Shown piece after piece: positions 36,201-47,600 of a stretch of 64,000 nt of DNA; the stretch's first letter is position 1; the number at the start of each line of letters is the position of its first letter. The stretch lies in NCBI RefSeq assembly GCF_010389155.1, contig NC_057762.1:9969513-10033512 (forward strand), read 5' to 3'. Made by a program: the position numbers and the translations under genes. The notes beneath the pieces were generated by a model. The model saw only the letters and a list, made by a program, of their open reading frames with translations. It searched no databases and was not told the DNA's origin. This stretch comes from Erigeron canadensis (Eukaryota > Streptophyta > Magnoliopsida > Asterales > Asteraceae).

Positions 36201-37185
36201 AGTTATTTTATATTACTTCAGCTTTAGATTTAATACAATGATTATTTTTGCGTTGTTAAACAATGATTTGTTTAAGGCTGATGGAGTCATGGAACTCTGG
36301 ATTATTATCTTAGTTTTTGCTGAAATCTCGAGTAGAGGTAATTCCGGCCATATAAGACTGGAACGTTGGTGCACCTTATATTTTGACGCTGGACAATCCC
36401 TCAAATAGGTATAAGTCAATCTCATTCACTGTATTTTTTTTTCACTTTATTTTTATGTACTAAACTTTTTATGAAGTTTGCTTGCAACGAAGTGTATATA
36501 GGTATGGTTGGCTCTTTTCCCATTAGTGCCATTTATATTGCTTGGTAAGAATAATTAGAAGAAAGTCAGAGGGTATGGGGAAATGATAATTTCAAACCAG
36601 GTTATCTTTTACTAAATAATATTGTTTTGTGGACAACTTTGTGAACCTAATTAGAATCATCATTCATTTACATTCAATTTCACTACCCATATCTCTTTTA
36701 TGGATAAAGATGGGAAAAGTCCTACTTTTTTTGGGCAAGATAAAGAAATCACAACAATTGCACAAACTTACCTTTTATGCAGTTGCCCTAACGGTTGGCC
36801 CAATCTTTCTTACACCCATTACAAATCTACCTACGTGGCTTTGCTCACAATCCACAACCAATAGATATTGATTGTGGGTTTTTTTATTAAATAAATTGGT
36901 ATTGATAAATAGGAAAAAAAAATAAAATGAAGTTACTTATAAGCAACGAATTGCAAAACGACGTACACATTACTACACAAAATCGCACACTAACCAACCC
37001 CGCTTAATGAGCGACAAAGAACCACCTAGTTATTAGTATATCTTATCAAACCGGTTCATTGGAAAGGTTGAATTTAGTATTTATAATACAGGAATATTTA
37101 ACTTTGTGATACGTGTTTTTATGTATGGATGTACTAGTATTGCACTTTGAGGAAATTTCTCTTATTGTATATATGGGGATGGAAA
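33298..37185. other. Long AT-rich intergenic region, no gene recognised
   Basis: Short ORFs at 33411-33668, 34451-34942 and 36142-36408 show no family features. The one at 34451-34942 (minus) is produced by repeated CCACCGAAATT words at 34768-34890. 35088-35900 holds degenerate text about TTAACCGTTA-type words and a TATATA run. Nothing can be supported as a gene. Confidence 0.5.
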
Positions 37186-37490
37186 AAAACCCGACCCAAT
37201 AGGGAAACCCGATATCCAAATGTGTTCGGGGCAGGGACTGGGGCATGTCTACCTCAACCCTACCCGATATTAATATCTATATTTATATATGTATTACTAA
37301 TTAGTTCTAAATAAATATTATACACAAATCATATAAGTTTTGGTAATTGTTATTCATAAATAGTTTCCTTATCGGTTCGGGTTTTGGGCATAGTTTTATC
37401 CCTGATGGGTATCAGGTTCGAGTTGCATATTCCTTATCGGATTCAGTTTCAGGTTTGACACTACTCGCCCAAAACCTAACTCATTGTCAT
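37186..37490. repeat. Degenerate CGGGTATC-type repeat
   Basis: GACCCAATAGGGAAACCCG at the left and TCGCCCAAAACC at the right, with internal CGGTTCGGGTTTTGGGC and GGGTATCAGGTTCG. The style is that of old non-autonomous DNA elements, but ends and TSD are not clear. Confidence 0.35.
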
Positions 37491-37804
37491 TATATATAAA
37501 TAAACCAAAGAGTTAATTACAGAAATCGTCCTGGTCAACACTTTGGTCGAAAACTTTTTGCCCCGTCAACACTTTTGGTCCTGAGTAGTAGTAGTAACAT
37601 CCGTTTAAAAACCCATCACGTGCTCTGCACATGATGTGTATAATGGTCTTTTTTATTTGATGACCAAAAGTGTAGAGTTTTTCTTACCACTAGACTAAAA
37701 GTGTAATCAATCCTCATACATCATGTTCTTTATCAACTACTATATCTATATCTATATTGATCTATGTATCTATATAATATGCTATTAGATATATCAAACT
37801 TACT

Positions 37805-38255
37805 TGAAAGGGTTAAATTCATAAAAAGGTAACCTATTTACATGAATTTCCTATTAAAGGTAACTTATTTTGTTTTCGTCTATTTAAAGGATCTATTTTC
37901 AAAAAGTTCCTAATAAAGGGTATCTCGTTAGTTTTTGACAGACGGAGCTCGTTAAGTGTCACGTCATCGATGCCACATCATCATTTTTGCTGATGTGGCA
38001 CTTGACTTTGACGTGGCACTTGACTTGACTTGACTTTGACCGGTCAAAGTCAAGTGCCAAGTCAGCAAAACTGATAACGTGGCATCGATGATGTGGCACT
38101 TAACGAGCTCCATCTGTCAAAAACTAACGAGATACCATTTATTAGGAACTTTTTGAAAATAGGATCCTTTAAATAGACGAAAACAAAATAGATTACCTTT
38201 AATAGGAAATTCATGCAAATAGGTTACCTTTTTATGGATTTTTCCCTACTTTAAA
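37805..38255. mobile_element. Foldback (long-TIR) element of about 440 bp
   Basis: The left half AAATTCATAAAAAGGTAACC...GAGCTCGTTAAGTG is the inverse of the right half CACTTAACGAGCTC...GGTTACCTTTTTATGG. Arms are about 190 bp. The centre is itself repetitive (GATGTGGCACTTGACTTTGA and GGTCAAAGTCAAGTGCCA). It could be a MULE-type MITE, but I did not find a convincing TSD. Confidence 0.8.
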
Positions 38256-38456
38256 GTAAATAAAACAGAACACGTTAGTATACGACAAAGGAAAAGGTTG
38301 AGGGAGTTTAGCTGTTACATTTAAGATGTTGATAAAATTTGTAGGCTAAATCCGCGCAACCGAAAGTAGAGGGTAGAACTTGGAAGTGGTTTATCAATAA
38401 ATAGAATGATACAAAACCCTAAATAAGAGCGTCCACTAGAAATACGCCCATCTTCC

Positions 38457-38840
38457 ATGGTTTGTGGTCGTTACCAAAGCCTCAATCGTCTAGTTTGTCA
38501 TGTGGATTGTCAATTTACTAATGGCTTTCCACAAGCAAACGCAAATTCGCTAGCAAACTACAACATCATTACAAGCAGGTAATAAGCACGTCACGTGGCG
38601 GGTCGACTTCAGGAGTTATCTCCCTCAAATCAAGTGGTTCATGTCGGAGCTTTAAAAAGAGAATGCAATCTCTGGGAAGATCGTTTGCGTGGAAGTGTAG
38701 GTCGAGTTGAACTTTTAGAAAGGCAAGTGGCATTTTTCCAAGCAATGAGAAACGCCAAGAATCAACTAATTGGTCAGATAACTGCTATATGTCAAACACA
38801 ATTGGCTAAGCTACTCAATATGCGAGACGGATTGCAATAA
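38457..38840 (+). pseudogene. Left-arm copy of a small unknown gene, with a premature stop
   Basis: From ATG at 38457 it reads MVCGRYQSLNRLVCHVDCQF and then stops at TAA TAA (38580-38585), where the right arm has TATCAA. The frame is open again to 38840 with ELSPSNQVVHVGALKRECNL, RVELLERQVAFFQAMR and GQITAICQTQLAKLLNMRDG. The second half is predicted helical. No family is recognised. The TATA position has AATAAATA where the right arm has TATAAATA. Confidence 0.5.
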
Positions 38841-39616
38841 GTCTCGAATAGAAATCGGGCAGATAGAGATAGACTTGATTAGGTGATAGTGGTCGCAACC
38901 CAGGATATAAATAATATCATTGCTGAAGCTATGGAAGCTGCAATTGCTTCCCGTGATACAACATAGCAAAATCGCAAGGAACATGAAATTGCCCTGAACC
39001 ACACCCTATAGATTGACGTTGGAAATCGTAACTTACAAGTAGAATTCATCATGAAGCCATTTAGCATACCTTTCTGATAGTTGAATTCATCATGAAGTTA
39101 GTTAGCATACCTAAAAGTTTAGTACGGCCACTAGTAGATAAATAAATAAAAGCTAGGTTTATGTTTAACGGGTAAATAGAACTGCCAGGAGTTTAAGTTT
39201 ACATCTGAATACCAAAAACTACATAAACATGCACATAGTTAACTAGCTTCATGATGAATTCAACTATCAGAAAGGTATGCTAACTAGCTTCATGATGAAT
39301 TCTAATTGTAAGTTACGATTTCCAACGTCAATCTACAGGGTGTGGTTCAGGTCAATTTCATGTTCCTGGCGATTTTGCTGCGTTGTATCATGGGAAGCAA
39401 TTGTAGCTTGCGTAGCTTCAGCAATGATATTATTTATATCCTAGGTTGCGACCACTATCACCTTATCAAGTCTATCTCTGTCTGCCTGATGTCTATTCGA
39501 GACTTCTTGCAGTCCGTCTCGCATATTGAGTGGCTCAGCCAATTGTGTTTGACATATATCAGTTTGTGTTTGACATATATCAGTTATGTGGCCAATGAGT
39601 TGATTTTCGACGTTTC

Positions 39617-39910
39617 TCATTGCTTGGAAAATGTCACCTGCCTTTCAAAAAGTTCAACTCGTCCTACACTTCCATGCAAACGATCTTTTTCCCAGAGATC
39701 GCATTCTCTTCTTAAAGCTCCGACTTGAACCACTTGATTTGGGAGAGTTAACTCCCGAAATCGACCAGCCACGTGGCGTCCTTGATACCTGTTTGTAATG
39801 ATGTTGTAGTTTTCTAGCGAATTCGCGTTTACAAGTGGAAAGCCATTAGTAAATTGACAATCCACAAGACAAACTAGCCGATTAAGGCTTTGGCAACGAC
39901 CACAAGCCAT
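39617..39910 (-). CDS. Right-arm copy: small protein of unknown function with TATA box
   Basis: 97 codons from ATG at 39910: MACGRCQSLNRLVCLVDCQF, then HVAGRFRELTLPNQVVQVGA and RVELFERQVTFSKQ. Compared with the left arm it is open at the point where that copy stops, but it ends early, about where the left arm reads on to DGLQ, because of a small frameshift. Downstream it also has a 22-bp tandem duplication (GATATATGTCAAACACAA twice, 39536-39590 on +). A consensus TATAAATA lies about 55 bp upstream on the minus strand. It may be expressed, or it may only feed a hairpin transcript. Confidence 0.45.
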   Translation of the reverse strand: MACGRCQSLNRLVCLVDCQFTNGFPLVNANSLENYNIITNRYQGRHVAGRFRELTLPNQVVQVGALRRECDLWEKDRLHGSVGRVELFERQVTFSKQ

Positions 39911-39959
39911 TGAAGATGGGCGTATTTTTAGCGGCTGCTCTTAGTTAGGGGTTTGTATC

Positions 39960-39970
39960 ATTCTATTTAT
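39960..39970 (-). promoter_or_regulatory. TATA box of the right-arm gene unit
   Basis: CTATTTATAG on + gives CTATAAATAG on the minus strand, about 55 bp before the ATG at 39910. The matching position in the left arm is CAATAAATAG, so only the right copy has a consensus box. Confidence 0.55.
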
Positions 39971-40158
39971 AGATAAACCACTTTCAAGTTCTGCCCGCTA
40001 ATTTTAGTTGCACGGATTTAGCCCATAAATTTTATCAACATCTAAAATGTAACAACTTAAGTCCCTCAAACTTTAAAAGGATTATCAACAGACCAATTAT
40101 AAAATTGTTAAATTTTTAAATGGTAACAACTCAATGTGGAAATATATTATTTTGAAAA

Positions 40159-41399
40159 AAAGTAAATTACACTTTTCGTCCCTAAAGTTGATACATTTTT
40201 CATTTTTGATCCCTAAACTTTAAAAATTACAATTTTGACCCTAAAGTTGGCCAATTTTTTTAATATTCATTATTTGGCCTTACGGCGTTAAAAAATAGCC
40301 GTTAACGTACGCACGTGCTAGACACGTGAGGACACTAATGTCATTTCACCTTACACCGAGGGACGAAAAATGAAAAAATAGTTACTTGAGGGACGAAAAG
40401 TGAAAAAATAGCTACTTGAGGGACGAAAAATGAAAATCATACAAATAAACTTATTCTTCCATTCTTTCTTTTCCGATCATCTTCTCCGATCATTTTTACC
40501 GATGAAATTTTCTGACTTTGAATCCAAATCTATACCACAAACAAAACCATTTACTCAAATTCATGACATTCAAAACACAACCAATCAAACAAATTATAGT
40601 TCAAACATGTCAGTCATTTTTTTTTTCTTTTCTAAATTTTGATTTTAATTGAAAGGAAGACGGTGGATGGTGGTGATTCTAGGTGACGGCGGTTGGTTGG
40701 TGGTGAATGTAGACGGCCGTGGTTGGAGGTGACTGTAGATGGCGGTGTTTGGTGGTAATTGTAAGCGGTGGTGGCTGGTGGTGATTGTAGGCGGTGGTGG
40801 CTGGTGGTGATTGTAGGCGATGGTGGCTGGTGTTGATTGTAGTGGTGGTGGCTGGTGATAATTATAGGCGGCGGTGGCTGTGGGTGGCAGTTGCACGTGG
40901 TGGTTATAGACGGCGGTGGCTGGTGCTGGTTACAGACGGCGGTGGCTGGTAGCGAGGTTGTTGGTGGTGGTTATTAGGTGGTGGTGATTGGAGAGGCTTG
41001 GGGGTAAAGGGAAAATAAATGTCTAGTCGGAAAATTTAATCGGAAAAGATGATCGGAAAAGAAAGAATGGAAGAATAAATTTATATGTATGATTTTCATT
41101 TTTCGTCCCTCAAATAACTATTTTTTCACTTTTTGTCCTTCAAGTAGCTATTTTTTCACTTTTCGTCCTTCAAGTAACTATTTTTTCACTTTTCGTCCCT
41201 CGGTGTAAGGTGAAATGACATTAGTGCCCTCACGTGTCTAGCACCTGCGTACGTTAACGGCTATTTTTTAACGCCGTAAGGTCAAAGGACGATTATTGAA
41301 AAAATTGGTCAACTTTAAGGTTAAAATTGTAATTTTTAAAGTTTAGGGATCAAAAGTGAAAAACGTGCCAACTTCAGGGACGAAAAGTGTAATTTACTC
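40159..41399. mobile_element. Non-autonomous Mutator-like element (long TIRs, 9-bp TSD)
   Basis: Terminal inverted repeats of about 350 bp: left from 40159 (AGTAAATTACACTTTTCGTC), right ending 41399 (GACGAAAAGTGTAATTTACT). The 9-bp target duplication TTTTGAAAA is perfect (40150-40158 and 41400-41408). A related unoccupied site is at about 61655. The TIRs contain a unit of about 30 bp (ACTTGAGGGACGAAAAGTGA) repeated two or three times, with one more copy in the right TIR. There is no transposase. The 70-codon ORF at 40430-40642 is in the TIR and interior and has no recognisable features. Confidence 0.93.
40655..41000. repeat. GGTGGTGGCTGGTGGTGATT minisatellite inside the Mutator-like element
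   Basis: Roughly ten diverged units of about 27 bp built from GGCGGTGGTGGCTGGTGGTGA and TTGTAGGCG. The minus-strand proline/threonine-rich ORF here is a product of the repeat. Confidence 0.85.
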
Positions 41400-42126
41400 T
41401 TTTGAAAATTTGACTTTAATAGGTAATTTGTTCATTTTACTATTTTAGAACTAAAGCCAAAAGTGAAGCTATAAACTTCTTTGCTCTGAGCGTAACTTAA
41501 AATAGTAAATGTTAGTTATAGACTACATGCTAATAAAGTGAGCGTACTTATAGCAGTATATGCATTTTGATTGCAGTTTGAAGAAGAGTTGATACCTTAG
41601 GACCAACATTGGTCAACAACCCCTTTTAGACTGATAGATACAAACCTTTTTAGCTTTTAGTTATTGTGCGAAACGAACAGGCTGTATTAGGCGATGGTAA
41701 TAAAGATGCATTTGTTCTGTAATTGTGCTAAAACTAGCAAGTAAAATTCAAAATGTTCCAAGTCTAAAAAATTTGAAACAAAAAAGCTATTACGGCTTGA
41801 ATGCTGGTTTGTTTTACTGATTATTATATCTTTTTTGAATGGTTATATCAAATCGCTTTTTGGTTAATACTTCTTTTTGTTGTACATTTGGAAAATGTGG
41901 CCAATAGAAAAGTTTAAAGTGTTATACTAGTTATTATTACCTAATTAACTAATTTTACATAATATAGCATTCTTATGACGCAAACTCCAATATGTAGTTG
42001 GAGTAAATTTGCGGGAGTTTGTTGCACCTTTGCTTGTAAACCATCTAATCATGTACATTGAATGATTGCCCATAATATATTATGGGAAAGTTAGTTGGAA
42101 TTAGAATTGATAATTTTGTTTTCTAA

Positions 42127-44131
42127 GGTGGGGAACACCTCGCCATCCCTCCCCTCTTCTCTTCGATTTTTCTCCTCCTCCAATCCCGCTCTTTAAAGTT
42201 AGGAGCATCTCGCCACCTCTCTCCACCCTCCCCACCTTTTACTATTTAATTTACTTTCTATTTATTTTATTTAAAATAATAACTAATACTTTTATTTAAT
42301 AATTGAAAACTAAGACAAAGTTAAACTAAAACAACAAAATAAAACATCAAACTACAATCATAAACAAAACGAGAACACAATACATAAATAAACTAGCGAT
42401 CGAGGCCCGAGATGAACGTGCGATGAATATGGTCAATGAGATCCATCCGAAGATCTTCGTGAACGCTCGAGTCATGTATCTCTGCTAGCTGAGCATCTGA
42501 TGGTTGTGACGCGATCTAGGAATCTGGGATATAATCAGGACATAATGCGTGGTCCTCGTCTTTTAAAATCATGTTGTGAAGAATACAACACGTTTACATG
42601 ATCTTACGGATCGGGAGTTCATCCATTTGTCGTGCCGGTTCTCTAAGTATTTTTTTTTTTTGATAATACAAAAAGCTCGCTCCACATCCTTCCTTGCAGC
42701 CTCCTGTGCCCTAGCAAATTGAATCCTTTTCTCACCGGTTGGATGAGGAATTGTTTTCACAAACATCGCATATCTTGGGTAGATCGCATCCACGAGAAAA
42801 TACGGGTACTTATATTCGGATCCATTTACAGTGAAAGGAACCACCAGTGATGTGTCATCTTCATAGTAATTGAACAAAGGAGATTGATTCAACACATTAA
42901 TGTCGTTGTTTGAACCGGCAACACCAAAGTATGCGTGTCAAATCCATTTATCCTGTGACGCCACTGCTTCAAACAATATTGGCGGCTCGTGATGGTCACT
43001 TCTCGTGTACTGTCCATGCCAAGCCACTGGACAGTTATCCCAAGCCCAGTGTTTACAATCAAAACTCCCTATATAAACTGAAAGTATTAACTGTATATAA
43101 GTATCAAGCCAAATTATTAAACCGAAACTATTAAGTAAACTATGTAATATATATATATATATATGAAACCGAAACTATATATAACCGTATATAAGTAAAT
43201 ACATACCTAACATGCCGGGAAAACCATGATAAGACGCATGATGATCAAAAATGCGTTATACATCATTACGCGTTGGCCTACACAAATATTCATGCCGATA
43301 TAACCTAATGACTCCGTCACAAAAAGCATTTAGGGTGTCACGTGACTATCTTTCCGACATATTTAAGTAATCTTCTAAACTGTCGAGATTACTACCGTAT
43401 CCTAACTGGCAAACGACAGATGTGCACCTCTGTAAAGCCGAAAACCCAAGTTTCCCACGACTGTCGAACCTCCTCTGAAAATATTCAAAATTGCTTTCCA
43501 AATCCATAGCTATCTTCACAAACAACCGTCTACTCATCCGAAACCATGTTCCTAAAAAATCCTCATCAAATTTCGGTTCCTCGGCAAAGTAATCTCGAAC
43601 AAGACGGTCGTGCGACTCAATACAATTGTCTCTTTTCGTATTTTCTTGAAGAGGAGGCACTATCTCGGACCTCTTGATCAAGCGCATGATGCGCCATTGT
43701 GAAGAGATTAATATATCGTTTCATCTTGTCGGATGAACTCGAGTCCGATTGCATATTTGGGGGTGTTGGGGCGTTTGCGAAAAATAACAGATTGTTGAAA
43801 AAAGGGTTCAAGATTGTTTTTTTATAAATATATGTGTATATACGATAATATATATGTTTTACACTATCTTGTTGCTGCTGCTGTTTGCAAAGAAAAAAAC
43901 CAGAAAGAACAATGAAATAAAGAAGAAAGGATAAGGAAAAGAGTGGATTTGTACCGTTGGAAAGGGCCCCACATTTTTTTTTAATTCCGTAACGGTTGAA
44001 TGAGAATAAGCACCACAACTGGCACTGCCCTCCCCAAAACGCTCCCCACCCTACCGGTACTGCGGGTTGGCGCGGTGTGCAAACCGATACCGGATGGGTA
44101 CCGGTTGGGTGCCTATACGCTCCGTCCACCC
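42127..44131 (-). mobile_element. PIF/Harbinger DNA transposon (2.0 kb), transposase decayed
   Basis: The 3-bp TSD TAA is at 42124-42126 and 44132-44134. Ends GGTGGGGAACACC and (complement of right end) GGGTGGACGGAGCG are imperfect inverted repeats. Copy 1 of the duplication reads TTTTTTAAGTACTATC at 7074-7089 and shows the unoccupied site. Transposase pieces lie on the minus strand. The Myb-like second gene of autonomous PIF elements was not found. Confidence 0.92.
42569..43687 (-). pseudogene. Harbinger transposase, broken
   Basis: The N-terminal part at 43687-43346 (113 codons) has RDYFAEEPKFDEDFLGTWFR, MSRRLFVKIAMDLE and LGFSALQRCTSVVCQLGYG. A middle part around 43060-42930 reads GSFDCKHWAWDNCPVAWHGQ, the usual DDE block, but is out of frame. 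The C-terminal part at 42895-42569 has NGSEYKYPYFLVDAIYPRYA and FARAQEAARKDVERAF, holding the second aspartate (LVDAIYP, usually LADGIYP) and the glutamate. Stops at about 43346 and 43260 (Lys/stop-rich) and a poly-T run at 42650 break the reading. A small intron between the first two parts cannot be excluded. Confidence 0.88.
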
Positions 44132-44190
44132 TAAGAAACTATCATTCTCACCAGATGGTGTTTGTGTCTGATAATATTCTTTGTTGATGT

Positions 44191-44335
44191 TTTTGTGTAT
44201 ATATATATATATATTATATATGAGAGAAATTAAATAAAAAGGTTGCTTGAAAGAAGGGAGAAAGTATTTTTTTTTTTTATAAAATTTCTCTATTTTTTAT
44301 TTTTAAATTTTTTTTTACTTTTGTTAGTAAAAACC
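44191..44335. other. AT-rich flank between duplication copy 2 and element D
   Basis: Homopolymer-rich sequence. AAACC at 44331-44335 is the left target-site duplication of element D. Confidence 0.7.
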
Positions 44336-44616
44336 TGTAATATTTCATGAATCGTTCGTGTTCGGGTGCAGAAGTAAGGTGTATAACAATGGTGGAAGTA
44401 AGTGTGTTAGTGTGTGTAATGAGAGAGACGATCTGTGTGTGTGGAAAGATTGGGAATTGTTCTTTTTTTAAAATGTGATAAAAGGTTACAAAAGATAAAG
44501 GCTTGAGGGGTATTTATACACTAAGTAAATACATAAGCTCCCCCTCAACCTTATATTACACATACAAAATAACAATGTAAACAAATACAACTAAGCACTA
44601 TTTTGAATTTCTAACA
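44336..44616 (-). repeat. Element D 3' LTR
   Basis: 281 bp, TGTAATATTTC...AATTTCTAACA on +. Minus-strand TATAAATA lies at 44511-44518. A CTCCCCCTCA word, itself tract-like, is inside the LTR at about 44531. Confidence 0.95.
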
Positions 44617-44643
44617 TTCTCCCCCTTAGTGCTTGGTTGTCTT

Positions 44644-47600
44644 TCATCGGTTCCTCCTGTTTCTCCTCCTTCTTTTCTCTGCTCGTCTTTTCTTGTTCTT
44701 TCTTTTCTTGTAATCTTGAGCTGCTTTTGATGTTGATGGCTTATCATTCATAGAACTCCAGAAAGCTCTTTTCTTGTAACTATTCCAAGAGTCATTCCAA
44801 TACCTCTTAGGAATGAAATGCCAGTTAGCACCTTCTGGACGTTCATCGGGCAATCTGATGTTGTCTTGAAAGTTAACTGGAGGAATATTATGAGGACCTC
44901 GTTCATGACTTGGATTCCAAAGAACCCATGAACCTGTCTCAGTATGAATAACTCCTTCTCTTGGTCTAATTGTTCTGGCAGCAATAAGATCTCTAATCCT
45001 TTGACGCATATCAATTGTCTCTTGAATCCTTCTTATGTGTCTTTCTCTCTGAATTTGGATGTTTTCATTTTCACAAGGATCAGGATTATCATGTATGGCT
45101 CTGAGGAAGAATAAACAATATTTCAAAGTGCCATCTGAATACTTGGGAAAATCAGATGCACGGACAAAGATTTTTCCTCTGAAGCTGTTGATGAAAACAA
45201 ATCCATCCAATTCTTCTATTGGATCTCCAATCTGATAAGAATTCAATTCATATCCTCCTGCTCTCTGATTTGGTCTTGTGAGATTGATTCTTCTTGTTCT
45301 CCTTTCTAGACCAATTTATAAATCATTAAACTCATAATATTTGATTAAAGCCTGAATGTGACACTTCAGAGCTTCATAAGCAATGAGTTGATCTGGAGTC
45401 TTTGTAATCAGATGAGCATACTGGTTGTAGAGAAAGAGGATGTCAGAGATTGGCAAGTATTGGAAAGATTCTTCATGAACAACATAAATGTGACCATCAG
45501 CTCTGCGAACTCTAAATCGGACAAGTCTTTGGTTCTGATACTTGATAGGAGCAATCAATGTTAACACACTTGTAATTGGACTTTGGAACTGATTGTACCA
45601 CTCTTCACTTCTTATTGAACTTTCAGCATTCATCATTTCTAAGTATGCATCCCTTTGATTTTGATGTCTAAAAAGAAAGAATGCTCTCAACCTATTCAAG
45701 GTCATGTTGAGTCTTTCCTCAGATGAGCAGTAAATCGAGAAGGCTCTTTCTTCAATGTATCTTGCCCTGCATACTAACTCTACAGGCCTGACATTCAAAT
45801 CTAGCATTTGTGCATAATTCTCATAGAAATACCCTTCATTGATTTGCCAAATTCTATCTCGAGTAATTCTTGGATGTCTAACTCCCATGCTAAGCTCTCT
45901 TGGAGTGTCAAGATTATTTGTATCTCTCAGATCATAGACAATCTCTTCAAAGATATCTTTCTTAAATTGTTCTTGAGACATAGCTGGTCTTGGTGGAGCA
46001 TCATTAGAATCATCCGAATCAGAATCACTATCATCATTAGTCCTATTCCCTGGTTGAAACGGATCAGGATCACTTGATTGATCAGAACTTGATGTAGTTG
46101 AGTAATAGTGAGAGATGCATTTAACAAGCGGAGGCAGATCATCTGAATCAGAATTATGAACTTGATGAGCTTGAGATGATGAAGGAATATCTACACTTTG
46201 ACTTTGATCTTGATTTCCTTCTGTTGTATCTTGAACACTTGCTTCTTGTGTTATGTTATGACCTTCTCCACTATCTTGAATATTCTCCCCCTCGGGTTGA
46301 TCATCAGGATTTTGCTTCTTGTGGCCGGTCGACATTGTTGTTCAAGCTCAGTTATTCTCTTTTGAAGAGCTTCAGTTTCAGCCTTATGAGTAGTATCAGT
46401 ATCCAAGAAATGCATATATGAAAGAATTGAATGACAGATGGCTTTCTTTGGTGGGTTCAGATTAGGCTCTTTAGATCTTAATCTACGAAGTACTGCCATA
46501 ATGAGAGTATCAGTGGATATACCACTTTCATGAAGCCGACTAGCAATATAGTCATCCAGATAAGTATCACTAATATCATATTCCGACGAAGATGAAGAAC
46601 TTGAAGAATAATCAGGAGAATCAGGATCAGGGAATGATTGTTGAATTGGAATAGTTGTGGTAGATATTGATGTTGATGAGGTTGGAATTTCTGGGGGTGT
46701 TGGTGATGTGATTGGAGATGATTGAATAATCGGTGGTGTTGATATGATTGGTTGCGACGACAAAGGAATAACAGTTGTAACAGTTGAAATATGAGGTGTA
46801 GACGGTGTTGAAATTGGAGTAACAACAGATGAACCAATTCTAAGTGTACAACCAGTAAGCAATCTACGTGGTGATGAACTGGTTTGAGCCATGGGAAGTT
46901 TACCAGTAATAGTGTATCTTGAAGCACGTAGTACACTGTCTTGACCTTGTTTAATTCCTTCAACCAATTGAGTCACTAAATTACGAACAATCGGTGATAG
47001 TGTCATAACAAATGGAGATTCAGAAATCGGAGTATCAGGAGTAACAGAAACTGGCACATCAGTGGTTCCAAGTGGTTCTACTGAGTGACCTGACGACATC
47101 ATAACTGTCACAGGATTTCCTGTTGGTTCAAGAGTTTGAACAATAGTTGATGATTCGGCTTCACAACCAGAATCTTTTGGAAAGTGGACAAACATAACAC
47201 CGGTGTCACTTAGATCAACCGTTAAACCCAAAGCACGAATAGCCGCAGCAACTGCTCGAGCTCGAGAGAGTTCAAACTGTCGCTGAGCCAATTCAGCTAC
47301 ACGGGTGCCTTCGTTCAAAGCTGGCATAATGTTAGCAATGGAAGGACTTCCAAACAATCCTCGAGAGGGCACTAAAGCCGAGCTCTCTATGTTTGTTCCG
47401 GCAACATCACCTAGATGTGCAAATGGTACAACAATCGGTGTAAGTGTCCTAGGGGTTCTAGACAAACGTGCAGAAACGAAAGTCAAGAGAGGGGCAGATG
47501 TCTCTTTATCTTCAACATCCACAGACTCTGAAGGAGACTGGGATGGATTACGTGGATTTTGCCCATGCAATAATGAGACGTCAGTCTGTAGAGAGACTTC

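Larger units (their letters stand above)
38291..40074. repeat. Giant inverted duplication (arms about 820 bp, spacer about 125 bp)
   Basis: The left arm is about 38291-39113 and the right arm about 39238-40074. Matching landmarks: GAGGGAGTTTAG / TAAGTCCCTCAAA at the outer ends; GAATGATACAAAACCCTAA / GGGGTTTGTATCATTC; CAAGTGGTTCATGTCGGAGC / GCTCCGACTTGAACCACTTG; and CTGATAGTTGAATTCATCATG / ATGAATTCAACTATCAG at the inner ends. Both arms carry the same small gene-like unit facing inward. Confidence 0.93.
41470..44190. repeat. Segmental duplication, copy 2 (TOR 3' flank), interrupted by a Harbinger insertion
   Basis: 41470-42126 and 44132-44190 match 6259-7160. The sequence goes from GTTGATACC straight to TTAGGACCAAC, so the segment equal to 6390-6577, including TOR exon 15, is missing. 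The junction shows the 3-bp overlap CCT. Confidence 0.88.

Noticed and set aside
40645..40896. Proline/threonine-rich minus-strand ORF (cell-wall protein-like)
   Set aside because: It arises from the GGTGGTGGCTGG minisatellite and has no signal peptide or conserved context.
45808..46421. Plus-strand ORFs opposite element D ORF2
   Set aside because: They are shadow frames of the minus-strand ORF2 and lack any recognisable feature.
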